Origin: Diorhabda sublineata
Lineage: Eukaryota; Arthropoda; Insecta; Coleoptera; Chrysomelidae
Assembly (NCBI RefSeq): GCF_026230105.1
Contig: NC_079476.1
Span: 6,772,709 to 6,836,708, forward strand
Reading direction: 5' to 3'
DNA length: 64,000 bases
Shown piece by piece: positions 57,801 through 64,000 of this stretch. The notes under the pieces are model-generated. The model was given only the letters and a program-made list of their open reading frames with translations. It made no database searches and was not told the origin of the DNA. How positions within the stretch are numbered: position 1 is the first letter of the stretch; each line of letters opens with the position of its first letter. The translations under genes and the position numbers were made by a program.

Positions 57801-60800
57801 TTTTATTTAACCTATTGAAATCTAGTTTATTTGAAACTGAGAAATAACATTTCTCTATAACTTGAGTTGTTAATAGTAAAACAAGATAACTAAATCTAGA
57901 ATTGAGATTTTGGAGCAATAGTTATGTCGGCTAGAATTTTGTCTAATTAGTTAAATGCAACAGTGCAAGAGCTCAATTTTTTTTTAATGAATACTGCAGA
58001 TTTTTAATGAACAGGTGTAAATAAAAAAGCTCTATTGTAGTAAAGGCATAAAAAAGTCAAATCAAATGTCCTCGTGAGCTTGGTGTATCGGATTCGCAGT
58101 CTTTGATTTTATTTAAGATTGAAGTTTACACATAATTTTTCAGGTCTCAACTAGATTAAAAGGGATTATGATCTAGTGTCTTTGATATTACTTGGTCTAC
58201 TTGGAAGGCGAAACAGAATTTTTCTGTTCTGAACTAAATTCTGGATTCTGGTCCAGTTTTTATTTTGTTTAATAAAACTTTTAAGGTTGTTCCTTAACTG
58301 CATTCTTTTAGTTGGAAGGTTTGATATTTCTTTTGCTACATGGTGTGCAAGTTCATTACAAATAATTATGTGCAACAGGATCCATGGAGAGGGTTGCTAA
58401 CAACAATCACGTCTCGAGGTTGAAGGCTATAGATCTGATGAGTTTCACCTAGTAGAATTTTCTATAACTTTACTGCAGCAGACTTCTTTATTATTGAACT
58501 TATTGTTGACCTAAGTTTAAATATTTTTTTTTCAGATGAAATTGCTGAAACAGCGTCAGAAAAAGGCGCATATTATGGAAATTCAATTGAACGGAGGTAC
58601 TGTGGCTGATAAAGTAGCGTGGGCACGAGAACACCTCGAAAAACCTATTCCTGTTGCTAATGTATTTGCTAAAGATGAGATGATTGACTGTATTGGTGTC
58701 ACCAAAGGTCATGGATACAAAGGTAAAATCCTTGATAAAATTTAAGGTCAGCAACAACACTTTTAAAGTACCCACCCGCAAATTGCATTAGGAATTTCTT
58801 CTAATCATGTTTTTTTTTCAAGAATTACATCTAGTTACTGAGTGAAAAAGCGATTATTTTAGATTGCTATAGCCATATTTGTTATGATTTTATAATGATT
58901 GACACAACATATTGTTGAACCCACCAAAACCCAAAGTGATTGAACCAGCTTAAATATATGTAGTATCTATTGTAATTATTAATCAGTTTTAATGTTAATT
59001 TTCATAAATTATCCACTAAAGAAATATTTGAATTTCATTCTAGTAGTTTTATATTAAAGAATCAATTAAAAAAATATTTCTTAGGCCACAGAAAAGATTC
59101 TGTCTGTACATGATGCTGTTCATATTTAGTTGTGTTTGAAATTCTTATTCTCAATTTACGTATTGTTGTATATATGATGAAATAACATGGATTGTGCATC
59201 TGATATTTTTGAAGATAAAAACCATGCTGCCTTCCTTCTGATGAAATTCTAAATTATATATTTACACATTAAGTAGTGTATTGTTTTTTTCAATTTGTAT
59301 TATTTTTTTCTAGGTGTTACTTCTCGTTGGCACACCAAGAAATTGCCTCGTAAAACCCACAAAGGTTTGCGTAAAGTAGCTTGTATTGGAGCATGGCATC
59401 CTTCAAGAGTTTCGTTCACTGTAGCCCGTGCTGGTCAAAAGGGTTACCATCACAGAACTGAAATGAACAAAAAAATTTACAGAATTGGTGCTGGAATTCA
59501 CACCAAAGATGGAAAGGTGGGAAAGACTATTACAATGTGTATCTTAGGATGTGTCATTTTTACTGCTATACCAGAACATCTGGTAGTTTATAGTAAACGA
59601 AAAATGCCGCTGAACTCTTAAGGGTCCAATAGCGGCTTGGCTCAACATAAAAAAGTTCCCATTTAAGTAACACAGCAAGTTTTTTTATGTATATTTTTTG
59701 TTAAACATTTTTTACTAAAGACTTTTTGACAAAATTGAAAAAAATAGCTTCTGTTTTAAATAGGACTATAGATCGAAGTAAAGCTTTGAAATAAAATAAT
59801 ACAATTTTAGATAATGTTCTTCATATTAGTTTGTTTAATGGAATACATTCATGTCAAAAATTGAATGAATTATTTCACACATTTATTCAAATACTTTTCT
59901 TAAAATAATTCTTATATTCTGTTGCAATGTACAATATTTTTGTTTTTCTATTTGGAGAAAAAACAGGGTTGATGGTTTGCAAACTATCATCAAGTGAAAA
60001 CATTGCAAGTCAAGGTTTATTCATACTAACGAGTGGCCTAAGGATTTATTAATAAAATTGTGGCCAATGCAGGGCACCCTGGAAACTGGGCTCGTTAGAA
60101 TTCACAAGTGGTAATTGATTTGTGTGGACGAAGGAATTGATCGATTTAAATAAATGTATTTGTCCATCAATTTTATTCTGATTGTTCATATTTAAAACAT
60201 CTCGACCCAACTTCTAAACATCCAAATATACAAAACCTGATTTAACTATTATGAAAACAACGTCTGTTAACAGAGTCCAATTGTGTTTCTGCATCAATCA
60301 ATCAAATAACTCTTTGGTAGTAAAGTGAAATATTAATGCTGATTGGTCTGTAGAAATCGACACTGAAATCGCTTTTTAGTGCCTAGACACTGAAGTAACT
60401 GAACTGTCATATACTGTATGTTCGGCAGCAGTCGATTACGCTTTCATCAGCTTACACCCCTTGAACATTTGTGATAATTCGAACTGTTACATTACGATTA
60501 ACGTAAATAAATAGGAATAAGATTTGCATGCTTATTTAAAAAAAAATCATATTCAGTTGTGTAACTAAACGCGACACTTGCAACCTATTTTGCTAGCTTC
60601 GATTCCAAGTATTTTTGAATCTGGACGATCATGAAAATAATATAATATGCAACGCGGCACAAAAGTCTCTTTGGTCACTGGTCTAGTTAGTTGCCTCGCA
60701 ACTAATCTTCAACTTCCTGATAGAAAGTATGATGTTAGTGCTTTTATACATAAATAACTTCTGTTGCTTTCTGCTTGATCAAAAACCTTTGTTAATAGAT

Positions 60801-61987
60801 CTACTTTTACATTTTTTAACGAACACAAAAAAATTATCAATGCAATGTTTTCGGCGTACATACATTATACAGATTCATTTTTATATGTAAGATTAAAGTC
60901 TACAAAAGTATCTCTTTAAATATAAACTGTAAAACCACTAGTTTTGAAGTCTGTCAAACAGTAACTACTTCAAAAAAAAGTAGCTTAGATAAAAACGCGT
61001 TTAAAGTTTCTGTTTTTCCAGAAATAATGCGAATTTTTAAAGGATTTTGAGGACATAATCTTATATAGATATAAGCTTTGAAAATATGCAAAAAATCGAT
61101 TTTTTTCAAATTAGATTCTCTTAAATGAGATATCTAATTTTTCCATGAGCTCTAAGCGTTTATTGGTCTCAAACCCATTAGATGAGTGGTATAATTTTTT
61201 TATCTTCTATAAACTATGATACCTTTCTGGTATAGCAGTAAAAAATGACCTACCCTAGTGTCTATATTCCAATTTAGAATGATAGGGAGATGTTTAATGA
61301 TGATAACATTTGAGCCAAAAGGATTATGACTAATACCTGATTATAAATGATAGGACTGACTAAATTAAAGATAAAAATGTATGTCTTCTTTATTTAAAAT
61401 TGGGAATTCAAAAGTTTTTTTTTGTTTCTAGGTTATTAAGAATAATGCTGCAACTGAATACGATCTTAGTGAAAAAACTATTACACCAATGGGTGGTTTT
61501 CCCCACTATGGTGAAGTTAACAACGATTTTGTCATGATCAAGGGTTGTTGCATTGGACCAAAGAAGCGTGTTATTACTTTGAGAAAGGTGAGTCACTGTT
61601 AAATTATCTTCAAATAAATAAATAAAGTGCTTTATTTTACGTTGAATATGTTTCATAATGATGATAAATGCGTAGGGACATATGAACACCCTGATTACTT
61701 ACGCGTTGGGAATCTCTCTGAATTTACATCAAAGTATATCAAATTGGGATCAAAGAATTATCCAACTTCATAATATTTTTTATCTTTTCCAGTCTTTGTT
61801 GGTTCATACTAAACGGGTGGCTTTGGAGAAGATAAATCTTAAATTCATTGATACATCATCCAAATTTGGTCATGGTAGATTCCAGACTGCCGCTGATAAG
61901 TCCGCCTTCATGGGCCCTCTCAAGAAAGATAGGCTTAAAGAAGAAGAAAAGGTTGCTGCACCAGCTGCGGCTGCCGCGTCTAGTTAA
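54867..61987 (+). CDS. RpL3: Ribosomal protein L3 (uL3)
   Basis: A core protein of the large ribosomal subunit near the peptidyl-transferase centre. Eight exons: 54867-54869 (ATG only), 55141-55333, 55389-55557, 57373-57508, 58536-58722, 59314-59516, 61432-61587 and 61793-61987. They give 413 aa, normal for animal L3. All junctions are GT-AG and keep phase. Family hallmarks include SHRKFSAPRHGSMGF, PSKPVHLTAFIGYKAGMTH, RRFYKNWYKSKKKAFTK, IGVTKGHGYKGVTSRWHTKK, ACIGAWHPSRVSFTVARAGQ (with the conserved W finger), GGFPHYGEVNNDFVMIKG and KFGHGRFQTAADKSAFMGPL. The C-terminus is Ala-rich. No frame damage. The introns host snoRNA candidates. AATAAA is at 62021-62026. Confidence 0.98.
54996..55080 (+). 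ncRNA. C/D-box snoRNA candidate in RpL3 intron 1
   Basis: C box ATGATGA (55002-55008) and D box CTGA (55072-55075), ending 65 nt before the acceptor. The ten bases directly before the D box, CTAGGGCGGT, are complementary to the conserved 18S stretch ACCGCCCTAG. By the +5 rule the target would be the second C-run base, the C in ACCGC. Terminal stem weak. Confidence 0.6.
55334..55388 (+). other. RpL3 intron 2, 55 bp
   Basis: Minimal insect intron (GTAAGT..TTTTTCAG); no embedded RNA. Confidence 0.9.
55626..55711 (+). other. Nested hairpin in RpL3 intron 3
   Basis: CCTAATCAT (55626-55634) pairs over nine positions with ATGATTGGG (55703-55711). Inside it AATGAA (55645-55650) pairs with TTCATT (55692-55697), and GAGC pairs with GCTC. 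No H or ACA box follows immediately, so the RNA class is unclear. The rest of the 1.8-kb intron shows nothing firm. Confidence 0.35.
57558..57706 (+). ncRNA. H/ACA snoRNA candidate in RpL3 intron 4
   Basis: The first hairpin is closed by TGACAC (57558-57563) and GTGTCA (57632-57637), with an upper stem CAGC..AGTAG/TTACT..GCTG. It is followed by the H box AGATCA (57639-57644, fits ANANNA). A less regular second hairpin region ends before ACA (57701-57703), three nt from the expected 3' end. The pseudouridylation target was not determined. Confidence 0.4.
58140..58400 (-). mobile_element. Possible LINE RNase H fragment in RpL3 intron 4
   Basis: The minus strand reads ICNELAHHVAKEISNLPTKR, resembling the GNE.A...AKEA segment of LINE RNase H, then a basic tail. 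Short and uncertain. Confidence 0.3.
59168..59247 (+). ncRNA. C/D-box snoRNA candidate in RpL3 intron 5
   Basis: All four boxes are present: C ATGATGA (59174-59180), D' CTGA (59200-59203), C' TGAAGAT (59210-59216) and D CTGA (59238-59241). The D box ends 72 nt before the acceptor. The 13 bases before D, TGCTGCCTTCCTT (59225-59237), are fully complementary to the universally conserved 18S stretch AAGGAAGGCAGCA. By the +5 rule the target is the A of AAGGA. Human RPL3 introns also carry C/D snoRNAs. Confidence 0.8.
61291..61365 (+). ncRNA. C/D-box snoRNA candidate in RpL3 intron 6
   Basis: C box ATGATGA (61297-61303) and D box CTGA (61356-61359), ending 72 nt before the acceptor. A possible D' CTGA is at 61337. 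The ten bases before D, AATGATAGGA (61346-61355), are complementary to the 28S stretch TCCTATCATT. The predicted target is the A of TCCTA. Confidence 0.65.
61652..61727 (+). ncRNA. C/D-box snoRNA candidate in RpL3 intron 7
   Basis: C box ATGATGA (61658-61664), possible D' CTGA (61691-61694) and D CTGA (61718-61721), ending 71 nt before the acceptor. TGGGAATCTC (61707-61716), one base before D, is complementary to 28S GAGATTCCCA. TAGGGACA (61673-61680) is complementary to TGTCCCTA just downstream in the same 28S region, a second contact in the right antiparallel order. Confidence 0.65.
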
Positions 61988-62020
61988 TTTATCAATTCAA
62001 TGTTTTTATATTGTTTTGAC

Positions 62021-62026
62021 AATAAA
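62021..62026 (+). terminator. RpL3 polyadenylation signal
   Basis: AATAAA, 34 bp after the stop codon, followed by a GT-rich stretch. Confidence 0.85.
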
Positions 62027-62039
62027 CTGAGTTATTGAA

Positions 62040-63160
62040 AATTTGTGTTTTGAAATTGAACGACGTCTTCTATGTTGAGAGTTTACTTAATCAAATACGG
62101 GCTTAGTAGACCCACGTAAAATTGGAGGGAGATTTTTATGCAAATCATGAAAAAATGTAGAAAAAATCTTTTAATATGGATCTGTTTGAAATTTTTTGTG
62201 ACTTCATTTTATAGAATATTTTTAGAAACTTTAAGAAGGTAAATAAAACTTCTGTAATGAGCCTGTATATTGTAATGATATAAAATATTGCTTAACAATT
62301 CTGACCACTCTGATTAACTATCGACTATTGCAGTTATTTTCAAATCTCCAAGACTTTCTATCAAATCTTCGCATCCTTTCTGATTTCTCAATAAAGACTT
62401 GTGACGTTCCAGTTTATTCAAAAGTTCCTTTTTATTTATTTTTGCAACTTCTTCCAAAACATCTAAAACAAATTTATGAGTGCACTTACTTGCTATTCAG
62501 TTTTGACAAAATCTGGCACTTTTAAAAATAACTTTTTTAATGTTAAATTGTTGACAATGCGGGGAGATAAATTTTTTTCTATAAAAAAATTCTTCAATCA
62601 GACAAGTGCTCTACGAGTAACTTTGATTTTTTTTCTTTTCTCCTTAAAAGAAACAATTACGGCCTGCTTTATTGTAAAGTTGCTTATTTTAGAGTCTGAA
62701 TTCGCTTCTAATGACATAAGTTGCTTACCTAATTAATTTGGTTTTCCTTCTTATAGTCGTTCCCTTTACTGATTTCATAAGTTACTTTGGACCGTTGTAT
62801 ACGAGTTGATGCTGTTATCAGACAATAGGTGATGAAAACATTTCATTAATCCAAGCACCCTTTTGATCAAGAAATGTTATTTTTATTCTATTAACGATTT
62901 ACCACCTTTTACAAAATGCGAAACAGCTGATAATTGCTATTTTACACATATTTTGAAGTTTCTTCGCAATGCCCTTCAGATATTGAATGATTACGGAAAA
63001 CATTTTGAATATGTTCACATTTTTCATATTACTTTTACCCTTCAATTTTTGCCAAATGGTGAACAAATACTTTTCAAAGGAAAAGCTATATATTGATCTT
63101 CGAACACTCATAACTAGATTATATCTTCTTCCAGTTCCTGCTTTATTCTAATGAAGGTTT
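62040..63160. other. Intergenic AT-rich sequence downstream of RpL3
   Basis: No coding similarity or repeat structure recognised. Confidence 0.4.
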
Positions 63161-63164
63161 GAAA

Positions 63165-63440
63165 TCATCCTTTGGAATTCCTCACGATCCTTAGTCATGC
63201 GTATTAGATTTACGGCATCACGTACTTGGTACCAATCTCGAAGATTTTTCAACCATGAAAATCTTTCTATCCAGGCCATGCATGCCTTCTATATTCCCTT
63301 TACAATGGTTAATAGTTCTCGTTCTCTGTTCATTCGTCTTAGCACCTCGTTGTTGGTAACCCGATCCGTGCATGGTATTTTAAGGATCCGTCTAAAGAGC
63401 CACATTTCAAAAGCTTCCACCTTACGCATGCTGGAGACAT
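63165..63440 (-). mobile_element. RTE-like LINE 3' tail
   Basis: The minus strand from about 63430 reads MRKVEAFEMWLFRRILKIPC, then DRVTNNEVLRRMNRERELL. After a frame break, WLKNLRDWYQVRDAVNLIRM ends in RMISNLH and a stop. This is the standard tail of endonuclease-RT proteins (LEAFEMW.YRR.LKI, LRDW, MI.NLR). Confidence 0.75.
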
Positions 63441-63830
63441 GTTCTCTCTACATTTATTATTATATTTCAGCATATTTAATTTTAAGATGACTGGAAAAGT
63501 TGATTACATAATGCCCTCAATGTTAACTGTTATTTTTTAAGGGTCTAGTACCGGTTATAAGGGTAAAAAATCATGCATGATTAAATATTTTTTTCTTGTT
63601 TTCTTTTTTATAATTCCATATAAAACTTTTTGTTTATTATTGATGGATAATAAAGTTTTTTTCTTCAACATCATTTTATAGAGGGCATGAAAGTTGAGAC
63701 TGCAAAAATAATAGCCTCCCACTGCGCCGAGATAATCTCGAATTTGGTAATATAACAAAATGGCTCTTTTTATTGACTTCCTATGCTCTAATAATTTTTT
63801 TTTGTATTCTAAACACATATTAGAAATTAC

Positions 63831-64000
63831 CTTTAACCAATTTCTGAACAGATTCTTCTTCATCGTCGAAATGGATTAGAAGTGTATCTATAATAAGTTC
63901 ATGGTGAGCTTTGAAAGTTGAATTTTTGAAATTTTCCGGTACATCTTTGAACAAAAAAGGCAGATTTCTTAGCGCGGACATACGTACTTTATCCGTAGGA
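63831..64000 (-). CDS. HEAT-repeat-like protein, one exon (gene runs off the right edge)
   Basis: An open minus-strand frame reads KVRMSALRNLPFLFKDVPEN, then AHHELIIDTLLIHFDDEEES and VQKLVKG. It ends at a GTAATT donor (63830). The helical pattern and LLIHFDDEEESVQ resemble HEAT repeats of axonemal assembly factors such as DNAAF5, but 56 residues are too few for a firm name. A possible following exon (acceptor near 63700) would stop after about nine codons. Confidence 0.4.

Noticed and set aside
1..64000. tRNA or rRNA genes
   Set aside because: No cloverleaf with A and B boxes and no rRNA stretch was seen by eye in either strand; a tRNAscan run would be decisive.

Overview
This window looks like nuclear DNA of an insect, probably a beetle with a large, AT-rich, transposon-loaded genome. 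The evidence is spliced genes with GT-AG introns, an insect-type RpL3 and Atg1, and remnants of mariner, piggyBac, hAT, Crypton, Penelope and Jockey/RTE-type elements. The species call is inference only.

Three host genes are well supported. (1) About 1460-14995 on the plus strand: seven 3' exons of the autophagy kinase Atg1/ULK1 (linker and C-terminal regulatory domain); the kinase exons lie left of the window. Its introns hold mariner, hAT, Tc1-like, LINE, Crypton and Penelope debris. (2) 28414-54275 on the minus strand: a four-exon gene that joins a BED zinc finger to a bacterial-type 'AAA-ATPase-like' P-loop domain and a PD-(D/E)XK-like nuclease domain. All exon junctions keep frame, giving a predicted 759-residue protein. 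Its 17.4-kb second intron holds a 182-bp satellite array, piggyBac copies and Tc1-like remnants; its 5.2-kb third intron holds mariner, Penelope, Jockey and env-like remnants. (3) 54867-61987 on the plus strand: the complete ribosomal protein L3 gene (8 exons, 413 aa), divergently placed from gene 2. Four RpL3 introns carry C/D-box snoRNA candidates whose D boxes sit 65-72 nt before the acceptor and whose guides match conserved 18S or 28S rRNA stretches. A fifth intron carries an H/ACA candidate.

The right edge has an RTE-like LINE tail (minus) and one exon of a HEAT-repeat-like gene (minus). 15000-28400 is mostly intergenic and repeat-derived: hAT, an LTR, a Harbinger-like remnant, LINEs, mariner, and Penelope ends. 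It also holds one possible orphan terminal exon at 25016-25081.

Recurring elements tie the region together. Penelope-like ends with hammerhead-ribozyme-like cores appear at about 7.56, 8.13, 14.6, 23.5, 27.2 and 52.5 kb, and Penelope GIY-YIG/RT bodies at 30.4, 32 and 52.1 kb. At least three mariner types and several copies of a DUF4817-type transposon are present. Almost all transposon reading frames are broken. The most novel item is the BED-ATPase-nuclease fusion gene. I did the rRNA complementarity and family assignments from memory, without searches.
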